Source of the DNA: CAVPCZ01 sp963702445
GTDB lineage: Bacteria; Bacteroidota; Ignavibacteria; UBA10030; UBA6906
Direction of reading: 5' to 3'
Assembly: GCA_963702445.1 (NCBI GenBank)
Contig: CAVPCZ010000018.1
Coordinates: 1-64,000 of the forward strand
DNA length: 64,000 bases
Shown here: piece after piece, positions 18,307-27,356 of the stretch
Position numbering within the stretch: the first letter of the stretch is position 1
Layout of the letters: every line of letters begins with the position of its first letter
Notes under the pieces: model-generated
Told to the model about the DNA's origin: nothing
What the model saw: only the letters and a program-made list of their open reading frames with translations
Databases searched by the model: none
Position numbers and translations under genes: made by a program

Positions 18307-18640
18307 ATGCGATTCAACTCTCGCCACCCCGATCAGTGGCGCGAGCTTTTTGACGCTGCGTCTGCATTTCACAACCTTGCACCGTGGCAATGGATGAGCG
18401 ATGACATGGTCTTTGGCGTTAAGGATCCCGCAACGGGGACGACCGGTTACTGTTGCGTTCTTGGAGCTCCGGGAACTCTCCTCGCCCTCAATGTGCAGAC
18501 TCCTGTACGGGAGCCGAATTGCAATAGAAGAAATATTGCTTCAGTTGCCTCATGACCAGGTGGCTCCTCTGATGATGGGAATCGATGAGCCTTCATCAAC
18601 ACCATCAGCAAGCATACTCGGTGTGCATGTTCATAGCGGA
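18307..18640 (+). pseudogene. Fragment resembling DUF7309-type domain, frameshifted
   Basis: The reading RELFDAASAFHNLAPWQWMS and DDMVFGVKDPATGTTGYC looks like the N-terminal part of the DUF7309/DUF6930 group ('LxPWxWM...FGVxxPxTGExGYC'). A frame change near 18460 moves to ELRELSSPSMCRLLYGSRIA. There is no end to the protein: by ~18690 the sequence has become a T9SS cargo protein. Truncated remnant; family assignment from memory of the motif. Confidence 0.35.
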
Positions 18641-18689
18641 GATGTCTTGGTTTCAGGAGGCAGCGCACCGAGGACCTCACGCAAGCTAC

Positions 18690-19346
18690 ATTCCGGCGCC
18701 TCCCAAACGCTGTGCGCTTTGCTACCGCCGGCCCTCTGACCGTGGACAGTATCGGCGTCACACTGTCTGATGATGGCAGCTACATCATCAAACCATATAT
18801 AAAGAACAACGGAGCGTTCTTCACCGTGCCGGGGGTTTCCTTCACTGTCAGTTGCACGGACTCATCCGTCGCAGACATAACGCCGAGGACTTTTCCCCTT
18901 CCTTCGAGCTTACCACCCGGCGGAATCGCGTCACCGAGTGGAGTGTGCTATGTGTACCCTTCGGTATCATTCCAGGGGTATTTCAATTTGAAGTTCGACG
19001 TGGCCTCAAACGGATATGTGTACTGGAGCAATTCGACCAGACTCGTGGTGACAGGCGTGAAAGAGGAGAAGGCGTTGCCGGTTGTATACGCGCTGGAGCA
19101 GAACTTCCCCAACCCCTTCAACCCAAGCACGACCATCAAGTTCGAGTTGCCTAGGTCATCAGTAGTGAGGTTGAGTGTGTATGACATCCTTGGTTGTGAG
19201 GTGTCGGTGTTAGTGGACGAGTGGAAGCATGCGGGAGCATCACGAGGCCGAAGTTCGATGCCTCTGGCCTCTCAAGTGGTGTGTACTTCTATCGACTGCA
19301 GGCGGGAGCTTATGTGGAGACGAAGAAACTCTTGCTCGTCCGATGA
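18690..19346 (+). pseudogene. T9SS cargo protein, C-terminal part only, two frameshifts in the sorting domain
   Basis: No signal peptide is present; the reading enters from the preceding fragment. A beta-rich segment (TVDSIGVTLSDDGSYIIKPY, NNGAFFTVPGVSFTVSCTDS) is followed by the sorting domain VYALEQNFPNPFNPSTTIKF. After two frame changes near 19235-19250 it ends FDASGLSSGVYFYRLQAGAY VETKKLLLVR* in the normal way. Cargo with this tail crosses the outer membrane by type IX secretion. The stop codon at 19344-19346 is where the group II intron sits. Confidence 0.6.
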
Positions 19347-19898
19347 GCGCCAAGGTAAACTGTTCCTGATCTTGTTGGGTGAGGAGCGAGGGCGCTCTGC
19401 TCCAAGTCCCAACCGTGGCGGAACTCTGTACGCCACGTAGCGAGGAGTCGGTATGAGGCTGGAAACGGCGTCATGCTAAGCGACTCGACAACGTAATCTG
19501 AAAGGGTGCAACGCAAACGACCAGGTCGTAATCTTCGGGTGAACGCACAGGTAGCCTCGTAAAGAGTACTGAGGTGGACGAGCCCCTATCTTATGGGCGA
19601 AGTCAGGACCGCACGACCGAGAACAGAGAGAACACGGTCGATGCGGCGCCTCCGGGGTATGAGCGACGACATGGTTGGACAGAACAGGAACGGGACTTGG
19701 GAAGCCCTCGCTGGCCCTGAAAGACCCAACACGCCACTCGGGGAGGACAGGAGAAGAGCCCTCTTATAAGGAAACGAAAGAGAGGGAAGCCGGCAGGGTG
19801 GCGGATGGAGTCGTAGTACCTGATGAAGCCTCGGAAAGCGAGGTGGAGGGAAGGGCTCCTGCTGAAGGATAACTTCTGAAGAAACGAAGGAGCGTGTA

Positions 19899-21186
19899 TT
19901 GCGCGAGCTACCAAGCACAGAATGGCTTCGGGAGTTTCAGAGGAAGTTGCATGCGAAGGCGAAAGCCGAGCCGAAGTTCCGGTTCTACAGTCTGTACGAT
20001 AAGACCTATCGGACAGATGTGTTGGCGGAGGCCTATCGCAAGGCCAAAGCCAACGGTGGAACAAGCGGGGTAGATGGAGAGACCTTCGAGGATGTGGAGA
20101 AGAAGGGCGTCACCGAACTACCTCGCAGAACTTCAGCTTGAGATGCAGGAACGGCGCTATGTGCCGAAGCCGGTACGGCGGGTGTATATCCCGAAACCGA
20201 ATGGGAAGCAACGCCCGTTGGGCATACCGACCATTCGGGACCGGATCGTGCAGACGGCCTTCCTGTTGATTCTGGAACCGATCTTTGAGGCGGATTTTGC
20301 CGACTCAAGTTACGGGTTCAGACCGGAGAAGAGCGCTCACGATGCGGTTCGGGAGATCTACAAGTACCTGAACTGGGGATGTGTCGAGGTGTACGATGTC
20401 GATCTGGAGAAGTACTTCGACACGGTCGACCACGGCAAACTCATGAAGCTCGTTGCGCGGCGTATCTGGACGCGCAAATCCTTCATGTGATCAAGCAGTG
20501 GTTGAGTTGTGGCTATGTCGAAGACGGCCAGCATCGGCAGAGTACACAGGGAACACCTCAGGGAGGGGTCATCAGCCCGTTACTGGCGAACATCTACCTG
20601 AATCCAGTCGATCAGGCGTTCAAGAGGGAGAGACTTGGGAATATCAGCAAAGGGTCAATCCACCTGGTGCGTTATGCGGACGATATGGTGATCCTGGCAC
20701 AAAGGAATCTGGAGAAGGGCGTAGACCTGCTGAACCATTACATGGAACGGTTGGGCCTACGCCTGAACGAGGAGAAGACACGCCGGTTGCGGCTGGATAT
20801 AGGCAACAGCGTGGACTTCCTCGGCTTCCGGTTCCACAATGTCAGGAGCAGGCAGAACGGCACACGGTTGATCTTGGTCTATCCGAGTCCGCGGAGCCAG
20901 GCCGGTTCCGCGCGACGGTACGGCGGTATATCCATCACTCGATCCCGCTCGTGTGAAGGAGCAGGTGCAGAACCTGAACCGATACCTGCGTGGATGGATG
21001 GGGTACTTCCGGCTTGGCCACGGATCGGCCATGTTCCGCAAGCTGGCCCGCTTTGTGAATCTACGAGTCCGGCATGTCATCTGGCGACGCAAAGGTAGAC
21101 GTGGATATGGCTGGGGGAAACTGACCTCGCAGTACATCTACGGTCAGCTCGGCCTGTTCTACGACTACCACGTCGCACGGCTTTAG
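19899..21186 (+). pseudogene. ltrA: Group II intron reverse transcriptase/maturase, ~428 aa, at least three frameshifts
   Basis: Intron-encoded protein starting at TTG 19899. RT domains are recognisable in order: YRKAKANGGTSGVDGETF, YVPKPVRRVYIPKPNGKQRP LGIPTIRDRIVQTA, EADFADSSYGFRPEKSAHDA, TQGTPQGGVISPLLANIYLN, the catalytic VRYADDMVIL, and DFLGFRF. The maturase/X region follows, ending YGQLGLFYDYHVARL*. No HNH endonuclease domain. The frame alternates near 20110, 20450 and 20900. Catalytic residues are intact, so correction of single bases would restore a normal enzyme; as written it is broken and the intron would depend on a maturase elsewhere. Confidence 0.8.
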
Positions 21187-21209
21187 CCGTAGTGTGTCAA
21201 CCTTCAGGA

Positions 21210-21242
21210 GAGCCGTATGAGGGAAAACCTCACGTACGGTTC
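21210..21242 (+). ncRNA. Group II intron domain V
   Basis: The 33-base helix GAGCCGTATGAGG-GAAA-ACCTCACGTACGGTTC forms the catalytic domain V, with the AGC triad and GAAA tetraloop. It is followed by domain VI and the intron end. Confidence 0.85.
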
Positions 21243-21385
21243 GACGAGGGTTCAAAAGGCAATAGAGTGATGGTCTGCTTGAGCGGGACACTCGCCCGAA
21301 AGGGGAGAAACGGCCAGAGGGCTCACATGACCTGTACACCACTACACTTTTGTCCTACTCTACGAATTCTGGATGATATGATAAA

Positions 21386-21417
21386 CAAGGGGCTCGGCAT
21401 TCACCACCGGGCCCTTG
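21386..21417 (+). terminator. Terminator of the intron-interrupted T9SS gene
   Basis: Stem CAAGGGGCTCGG / CCGGGCCCTTG with loop CATTCACCA followed by TCTATTT. It is nearly identical to the terminator after the next T9SS gene (24071-24095), confirming that the intron separates stop codon and terminator of one transcription unit. Confidence 0.75.
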
Positions 21418-21590
21418 TCTATTTCTACTCGATCAGGATGAGTCGGCACAGGTCGGGAAAGACCAGGAGAATGGGCCGTGGACGGATTCGTCAATTGACA
21501 TTGGTTGTGGCGTTGCCTAATATTCGTGCATAGCGTCCTCGGAAGGCGTGCGGGGAAGGAATTGTGACGAGACCTCTTTTGTCTGGAAGA

Positions 21591-21695
21591 ATGGGAGTTG
21601 TTTCACTTCTCGGCACTCTCCTGCTCGCAGTAGTTGGCATATTCCGTACTCACAATGGAAACGAACACGTGCTATCACAATCGGCGGGGGTGTGA
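21591..21695 (+). CDS. Possible 34-aa membrane peptide upstream of the FGE-like gene
   Basis: ATG 21591 opens a frame with one hydrophobic stretch (VVSLLGTLLLAVVGIF), ending at TGA 21693-21695, five bases before the next start. No good ribosome site. Could be a leader or a chance frame. Confidence 0.2.
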   Translation: MGVVSLLGTLLLAVVGIFRTHNGNEHVLSQSAGV

Positions 21696-21699
21696 ATCC

Positions 21700-22727
21700 A
21701 TGAAATCTCTGATCAGCTGTTTTGCTTCTGTCGTTATCACTCTCTCCGTGTTTACTGATCGCTCAAGAAGGAATGATCCTCGTGGCTGGCGGCACATTTC
21801 AGATGGGAAGCTCATACGGTATTCCCGGAGGAAATGCCCGTACATGCCGTGACTCTCAGCAGTTTTTGGCTTGATGCGAAGGAAGTTACCGTCGCGCAGT
21901 ACCGGGCGTTTTGCACGGCAACGGGAAAATCAATGCCAACGTATACCCCTAGTTGGGGTTGGTTGGATGACAACCCGATGTCCCTAATAAGCTTGTACGA
22001 CGCGACAGCGTATGCCCAATGGGCAGGTAAGCGACTCCCGACCGAAGCAGAATGGGAGTATGCGGCACGGGGCGGAACACTGACTCATCGTTATACTTAT
22101 AGTGGAAGCAACACGATTGGGGATGTGGCGTGGTACCGGGGTAATTCCGGGCAGCGCACACACGCTGTTGGGACAAAGCCCCCGAATGAACTCGGACTAT
22201 ACGACATGAGCGGCAACGTGTGGGAAATGTGCAGTGACTGGTACGATTCGTCGTACTATTCGGTGAGTCCACCGGTAAACCCGCAGGGTCCATCCACTGG
22301 CACGGAGCGTGTAATCCGCGGCGGCGATTATCAGTGGTTCGATTTCGGCTGCCGTGTTGCCTACCGCCTGGGGATCTCGCCGTCGGGCTTCGGCGTCAAC
22401 ACCGGGTTTCGTTGTGCCAGGAATGAACCGACGTCCGTAGGTAGTTCTGTTGGAGAAGTGGTGACGGAGTTTACTTTGAATCAAAACTACCCCAACCCCT
22501 TCAACCCCTCGACGACGATCCGCTACGGCCTGCCCAACAAGTCAGCTGTTCAGCTGACAGTCTACAACACTCTCGGCCAGCAGGTCGCTCAGCTGGTGAA
22601 TGGCGACATGGAGGCAGGTTTTCACGAGGTGAAATTCGACGCCTCCGGGCTATCGAGCGGAGTGTACTTCTACCGACTATCAGCCGGAGGTTTCGTCAAT
22701 ACGCGCAGACTCACGATTCTGAAATAG
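21700..22727 (+). pseudogene. Formylglycine-generating-enzyme-like (SUMF1) T9SS cargo protein, frameshifts near the N-terminus
   Basis: Signal-like start MKSLISCFASVVITLSVF, then in a second frame AQEGMILVAGGTFQMGSS, and from ~21830 in a third VHAVTLSSFWLDAKEVTVAQ YRAFC. The SUMF1 fold continues through LPTEAEWEYAARGG, DMSGNVWEMCSDWYD and VIRGGDYQWF to GVNTGFRCAR. The C-terminal T9SS sorting domain contains NYPNPFNPSTTIRYGLP and ends TRRLTILK. Most such secreted proteins are structural or lipoprotein-like rather than true sulfatase activators; the FGE active-site cysteine pair is not evident. The two N-terminal frame changes are the only damage. Confidence 0.7.
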
Positions 22728-22784
22728 TATCACTGTTCACACACAGATGTGCGCTCTCTCACCTGATGCACTGGGGGATTTGAG

Positions 22785-24047
22785 GTGAAGACGGAGGTGC
22801 TTTCCTACCTTGCAGTCCTCATTATTGGATCTGCAAGTCACCTGGAGGCCCAGCCTGCGTGGACCAGACAGGCCAGCGGGTCAACGGCTATCCTCAATGC
22901 TGTGTCTTTCACCGATTCTAGCCATGGTACCGTGGTTGGATACAGTGGGACAATCCTCCGAACTACTGATGCAGGTGCAACCTGGCTCAGACAGACCAGC
23001 GGTACGACTCAACACCTCTACGGGGTTTCCTTTATAGATGCTGACGATGGTGTTGCAGTCGGGGTGAACGGGACAATCCTCTGGACCGCAGACGGTGGCG
23101 GGAAATGGACGAATCGGTCCCAAGGAGTGGCGTTGAACTTCCACGCGGTCGCAATGACGACTGCGCAGACAGCGACCGCTGTGGGAGGCCGCGGGAATAT
23201 CCTTCGCACGGTGGATGGAGGAGCAACATGGACAATGCAACAGAGCGGGACGTCGATCTACCTGTTTGCGGTCTCATTCAGTGACAACAACGCTGGCATT
23301 GTCGTAGGGGGCGATTTCGACGAAGAGTACGGTCCGTTGAATTGTGTGATACTCCATACGACGGACGGAGGTGTACACTGGAAAAATCAGACGGCGGGCC
23401 ATTTGCCATTGTATGGTGTTTCATTCGTCAATGGAAATACAGGGACCGCGGTTGGACACCAGGGGATCATCTACGGGACCACCAATGGAGGAACGACGTG
23501 GGTGGCACAAGCAAGTGCAACGAATCAGATGCTGGATGATGTTTGCGTTGCCGACGAATTGACCGCGTTTGCTGTGGGATTCAGTGGCACCATCGTTAAG
23601 ACGACAGACGGAGGTTCGACCTGGAAGAATCTTTCAGGAGGGACATCGACCTGGCTCCGGGGACTCTGCTTCACGGGAGCCGACAATGGCACGGTAGTGG
23701 GACTGGATGGCATAATCCTTCGTACGACCACGGGAGGGGTATCCGATGTAGGCGACTCACTGAAGTGGTCGAGCGATGTGCCGAGATATTTCATACTAGA
23801 CCAGAACTACCCCAACCCCTTCAACCCCTCGACGACCATCCGCTACGGCCTTCCCCACAAGACAACTGTGCAGTTGTCAGTCTACAATATCCTCGGGCAG
23901 AGTGTGTCCACACTCGTCAACGGGGAGCAGGAGGCAGGGTATCATGAGGTTCAATTCGACGGCAGCAAGCTCGCAAGCGGAGTCTATCTGTACAGGATGC
24001 AGGCGGGGACGTATGTGGAGATGCGCAAATTGCTGCTCGTCAGGTGA
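22785..24047 (+). CDS. YCF48/BNR-repeat beta-propeller T9SS cargo protein, 420 aa
   Basis: Secreted propeller protein with GTG start at 22785. A signal peptide ends near LEAQPA. At least six blades follow, each marked by a T-x-D/N-G-G-x-T-W repeat (TTDAGATW, TADGGGKW, TVDGGATW, TTDGGVHW, TTNGGTTW, TTDGGSTW) and a VGxxGTIL partner strand, as in Ycf48-like proteins. The C-terminal sorting domain has NYPNPFNPSTTIRYGLP and ends MRKLLLVR*. Intact, exported by type IX secretion, probably surface-attached. Ligand unknown. Its 3' end and terminator are near-copies of the upstream T9SS gene, so the two arose by duplication. Confidence 0.85.
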   Translation: MKTEVLSYLAVLIIGSASHLEAQPAWTRQASGSTAILNAVSFTDSSHGTVVGYSGTILRTTDAGATWLRQTSGTTQHLYGVSFIDADDGVAVGVNGTILWTADGGGKWTNRSQGVALNFHAVAMTTAQTATAVGGRGNILRTVDGGATWTMQQSGTSIYLFAVSFSDNNAGIVVGGDFDEEYGPLNCVILHTTDGGVHWKNQTAGHLPLYGVSFVNGNTGTAVGHQGIIYGTTNGGTTWVAQASATNQMLDDVCVADELTAFAVGFSGTIVKTTDGGSTWKNLSGGTSTWLRGLCFTGADNGTVVGLDGIILRTTTGGVSDVGDSLKWSSDVPRYFILDQNYPNPFNPSTTIRYGLPHKTTVQLSVYNILGQSVSTLVNGEQEAGYHEVQFDGSKLASGVYLYRMQAGTYVEMRKLLLVR

Positions 24048-24070
24048 ATTCATGCTGACTTGGTAAACAA

Positions 24071-24095
24071 GGGCTCGGCATTCATCACCGGGCCC
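24071..24095 (+). terminator. Terminator after the YCF48-like gene
   Basis: Stem GGGCTCGG / CCGGGCCC with loop CATTCATCA just after the stop. It is shared in sequence with 21386-21417. Confidence 0.65.
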
Positions 24096-24378
24096 TATCC
24101 ATTCAGGTTAAATCAAGTTCCGGACGTTTCCCTCATACACTCCTGGTCCACTACAATTCCCTCGGGTTGACATTCCCGGATCCCTGTCATACATTGATGC
24201 AGACGTCGCAGGAGGAAGAACGTGCATCCAGGGACTCTTCGTCCGATTGATGGGAAAGCTCGTTTGTTGTGAGGGGCGCGGCGCAGGTAAACCGGGGCCT
24301 GGTAGGGCTGCGGAAAGGGTGTTTCGAGCGGGTACTCAGCAAGTCCTGATGCGCGGTAGTTGGCACCGGAGGAGAATC

Positions 24379-24839
24379 ATGCGATTTCTTGCAGTCCTAT
24401 TTGCAGCACTAGTTCTCGCAGCCTGCAGCACGACTCCAGGCACCCCCGCAGTGAAGCCCAGGCGGTGAGTCTTACTCAGGTACTGACTCCTGAACTGCAG
24501 AGAGCGTCACTAGATTCGGTCGTACAATTCCTGCTTACAGCATCCGCTACTGATTTTCATGCCCACCGCCCACCAGATCCTGTTCGCTTTCGCGATGTGC
24601 GCATCGGGCACGTAATAACTCGTAGTGGAGAAAAGCAGTACATGATGTGCGGCCAGTTTCTGCCAGCGCAGGAGGGGGGCACGGCTGGGTGGACGCCTTT
24701 CGTTACGATCAAAACGTCGGGTTACGAACAATGGATAGGGGCTCAAGCCGTGGGCTTTTGTCAGGACTCATCGGTCATATGGGACAAGGTGGCCGATTTG
24801 TCTTCTTCGTTGCAGAGCCGACTCGATTCTCTGCGATAG
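24379..24839 (+). pseudogene. Small lipoprotein of unknown function, one frameshift
   Basis: Starts MRFLAVLFAALVLAACSTTP, a clear lipoprotein signal with Cys in LAAC, after a GGAGAA site. The frame changes near 24460 to SLTQVLTPELQRASLDSVVQ, running to the stop at 24839. The mature part (~120 residues: DFHAHRPPDPVRFRDVRIGH, YMMCGQFLPAQEGGTAGWTP) resembles small secreted proteins of unknown family. One base change would make it whole. Confidence 0.5.
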
Positions 24840-25102
24840 GGTAGAAGAACGTGCCTCCAAGACGTGAGTGACAACGGTTTTTGAAATGCCCCCCCCGCCC
24901 AGCCAGCGCCTGTACCTGACCCCGCGTCAGGATAGGTACAACAATGCCCCGATGTTCTGGGGTGTTTGCATTTCATTTCCGCGTTCTCTACAGGGAGATG
25001 GTGAATGCAGTGATATCGTCTTGGACAAGGACTACCGCTAAGTGCAGCCTATTTTGTCATTGCGTTCGACAGCAAGTAGCGTGCAAATCAGGTGTTGAAA
25101 GA

Positions 25103-25207
25103 ATTGTTGAATGGAATACTGCAGAAGAATGGCACCTGCTCATTTGAAAGGTTCCCACTAAAAGCAAAAATGCCCGAATCGTATCGATTCAGGCACTTCC
25201 TGCGGGG
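25103..25207. repeat. 105-bp repeat, copy 2 (3' flank of tRNA-Asp)
   Basis: Partner of 16629-16733 with ten mismatches and no gaps by eye. It runs into the last bases of tRNA-Asp, so it is the natural downstream flank of this tRNA and the other copy is probably the derived one. Confidence 0.8.
25166..25195 (-). terminator. tRNA-Asp terminator
   Basis: On the minus strand the stem TGCCTGAATCG-ATA-CGATTCGGGCA is followed by TTTTTGC, 8 bases after the tRNA. Confidence 0.85.
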
Positions 25208-25277
25208 CGGACGGGACTCGAACCCGCGACCTCCTGCGTGACAGGCAGGCGCTCTAACCAAGCTGAGCTACCGCCCC
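25203..25277 (-). tRNA. tRNA-Asp (GTC)
   Basis: Complete cloverleaf on the minus strand: acceptor GGGGCGG/CCGCCCC, D-arm AGCTCAGCTTGGTTAGAGC, anticodon stem CCTGC/GCAGG with loop CTGTCAC (anticodon GTC), and T-arm GCGGG TTCGAGT CCCGT. Discriminator G followed by CA. Its 3' half recurs at 14040-14088 and its downstream flank at 16629-16733, marking the site as an integration target. Confidence 0.95.
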
Positions 25278-25436
25278 CCATAGAATCATATCAATATACA
25301 AATCTGATCCAAAAGTTGCAATACAAAAGCTCCCATCACTCATCCTCCCAACCCTGCAGTGAGTCCGTTGGAACCGCACGCTCACACCAGCTGTTCCACC
25401 TATAGAATATTCATGAAACGAAACAGAAATTAGTCC

Positions 25437-26072
25437 ATGTCGAAAGCACGACGACCACTCCTCCTTACCGCGGCACCCTTCGTGATGCTGTTATTCTTTG
25501 GAAACCCCACTATGGCTAGTGAAGAGCCGAAGTACAAGGTCGTCCGGACGGAAGGCCCATGCGAAGTACGCATCTATGAGCCCTACATCGCGGCGGAAAC
25601 CGTTGTGACGGACGCCGACCTGGAGAGCGGGACAAGCGAAGGATTCCGCCGTCTGGCGGGTTTCATCTTCGGGGGAAACCGGACGAAGGAGTCCATTGCC
25701 ATGACCACCCCCGTGACCACATCCCGCTCCGAGAAGATCGCCATGACCGCACCCGTTGAGACACACCGGCGGACTGAGGGGATGGTGATGAGGTTCATGA
25801 TGCCCTCCAAGTATACCATGGAAACGCTGCCGGAGCCGGTCGACCCGAAGGTGGTGATCAGAAAGGTCCCCGGTCGAACCATGGCGGCGATAAGATTCTC
25901 CGGGAGCTGGAGCGAGGAGAGGTTTCAAGAACATACGGAGCAACTGCTGACCTGGCTGAGGGAACAAGGCCTTATTGCTACCGGCACGCCTGTGATCGCG
26001 CGGTATGACCCCCCGTGGACACCCTGGTTTATGAGGAGAAACGAAGTCCTCGTGGAACTCCAGGGAGGTTAA
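25437..26072 (+). CDS. SOUL haem-binding family protein, 211 aa
   Basis: Exported (N-terminal hydrophobic segment LLLTAAPFVMLLFFGNPTMA) SOUL-family protein. Family marks are KYKVVRTEGPCEVRIYEPYI, GFRRLAGFIFGGNRTKESIA, the repeated MTTPV/MTAPV motif, MRFMMPSKYTMETLPEP, and a closing ARYDPPWTPWFMRRNEVLV. Eukaryotic members bind haem or porphyrin; bacterial roles are unproved. Single gene, convergent with pirin. Confidence 0.85.
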   Translation: MSKARRPLLLTAAPFVMLLFFGNPTMASEEPKYKVVRTEGPCEVRIYEPYIAAETVVTDADLESGTSEGFRRLAGFIFGGNRTKESIAMTTPVTTSRSEKIAMTAPVETHRRTEGMVMRFMMPSKYTMETLPEPVDPKVVIRKVPGRTMAAIRFSGSWSEERFQEHTEQLLTWLREQGLIATGTPVIARYDPPWTPWFMRRNEVLVELQGG

Positions 26073-26104
26073 TCCCGTGGGGACCACGCCCAGAGGTGCG
26101 CGTC

Positions 26105-26959
26105 TTATGCCTTGATGAACGTCCCCGCCCGGTACTCCGCAAACGCCACACGCAACTCCTCTTCCGTGTTCATCACAATCGGCCCGTGCCACGCTACCGG
26201 CTCGCCGATCGGCCGGCCGGCAATCAACAGAAACCGGAGAGAGCCCTCGCCGGCCTTCACCACAACTCGCTCCCCATCACCGAAAAGAACAAGATGCCCT
26301 CCGGTGACGAGGGATTTCCGTGTTTCATCGAAAAACCCTTCACCTTCGAACACGTAGGCGAAACAGGTGTGACCGGCAGTGACAGGATGATCAAACGACC
26401 CGTGCTCGGGAATAGTCACATCCAGATACTGGGGATCTATGATGATGTCACGGACAGGCCCCTGAATGCCGTCGACGACCCCGGCAACAACCTTAATCCG
26501 CACTCCGTCAGGCCGCACCACCTCCGGAATCTGTGCGGCCTTCAATTCCTGGTACCGTGGCTTCATCATCTTGTGCGATCGCGGAAGGTTTGCCCAGAGC
26601 TGAAATCCCCACATCCCTCCAGAATCGTCCCCCTTCGGCATTTCCTGATGAATGATCCCGCTGCCGGCGGTCATCCACTGGACATCACCCGAACCAATGA
26701 CGCCCTTGTTTCCGAGGCTGTCGCCATGCTCGACATTTCCATGAAGGATATATGTGATGGTCTCCATGCCCCGATGAGGGTGCCAGGGAAAGCCTCGCCG
26801 GTAGTCGTCAGGATTATCGGAACCGAAATGATCCAGCAGAAGGAAGGGGTCAAATGACTCCTCCTGCCCGAACCCGAATACCCGCTGAAGGTGAACTCCG
26901 GCTCCCTCAATGGTCGGGGTCGTACGGGTTGTCTTTCGAACCTCCCTCGCTCTACTCAT
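26105..26959 (-). CDS. Pirin-family cupin protein, 284 aa
   Basis: Bicupin pirin, an iron-binding protein with quercetinase or regulatory activity. The N-terminal cupin shows FPWHPHRGMETITYILHGNV EHGDS and the metal-binding glutamate in SGIIHQEMP. The second half is the pirin C-terminal domain (AYVFEGEGFF, GEGSLRFLLIAGRPIGEPVA). Metal ligands are H-x-H, H and E, all present. Start 26959 is preceded by GAGGAG. Complete; usually a stress or iron-related protein in bacteria. Confidence 0.9.
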   Translation of the reverse strand: MSRAREVRKTTRTTPTIEGAGVHLQRVFGFGQEESFDPFLLLDHFGSDNPDDYRRGFPWHPHRGMETITYILHGNVEHGDSLGNKGVIGSGDVQWMTAGSGIIHQEMPKGDDSGGMWGFQLWANLPRSHKMMKPRYQELKAAQIPEVVRPDGVRIKVVAGVVDGIQGPVRDIIIDPQYLDVTIPEHGSFDHPVTAGHTCFAYVFEGEGFFDETRKSLVTGGHLVLFGDGERVVVKAGEGSLRFLLIAGRPIGEPVAWHGPIVMNTEEELRVAFAEYRAGTFIKA

Positions 26960-27182
26960 GAGATCTCCTCTAAGGTGTTGTGGAATGAACGAAAAACTCT
27001 CCCAATGGGCAACATCCCGCCTGAGGAGAAGAAGAGCAACCATGAAGACCGGCAGAGCTCCCGTCCATACCCGTGCAGGTCCTGCTAAGCTCACGGGACG
27101 TCCCGCCAATGGACGTGATGGGCACGTGTACGGCCGATCGGGAGAGGGAGAGTTGACCTTGAACAATTGACCGGCATCAGAG

Positions 27183-27211
27183 TTGAAAGTACATCGCCGA
27201 TTATGTAGATT
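27183..27211 (+). promoter_or_regulatory. Promoter of rho
   Basis: TTGAAA (27183-27188), 17 bases, TAGATT (27206-27211). This would give a leader of about 140 bases before rho. Confidence 0.45.
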
Positions 27212-27305
27212 ACCAGTATGGTCATAGTAACATTGAAGTACACTCTCCATCTCCACGCCATCCAACGGATCTGTTGATACCGGTGAGTCCTTTTTTCAAG
27301 CACCT

Positions 27306-27330
27306 CTCCGTCCGGCTCGCCCGGACGGAG
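27306..27330 (+). promoter_or_regulatory. Perfect hairpin in the rho leader
   Basis: CTCCGTCCGG-CTCGC-CCGGACGGAG, a 10-base stem with a 5-base loop, ends 26 bases before the rho start. No T-run follows, so it is not a simple terminator. rho is autoregulated by premature termination in other bacteria, which makes a structured leader worth noting. Confidence 0.5.
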
Positions 27331-27356
27331 CATATCATATCCCGGACCATTCTTTT

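Larger units (their letters stand above)
19345..21363 (+). mobile_element. Group II intron inserted in the stop codon of a T9SS gene
   Basis: Self-splicing retroelement. The 5' end reads GAGCGCC (consensus GUGYG). A structured ~550-base 5' RNA region precedes the reverse transcriptase gene (19899-21186), then domain V (21210-21242) and a 3' end CCTACTCTAC (AY-type). Boundaries are set by comparison with the paralogous gene end near 24047: joining base 19344 to 21364 restores CGA TGA ATTC followed by the shared terminator. Because the intron itself starts with GA, the stop TGA is read whether or not it splices. Second base A instead of U is unusual for the 5' end. Confidence 0.8.
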
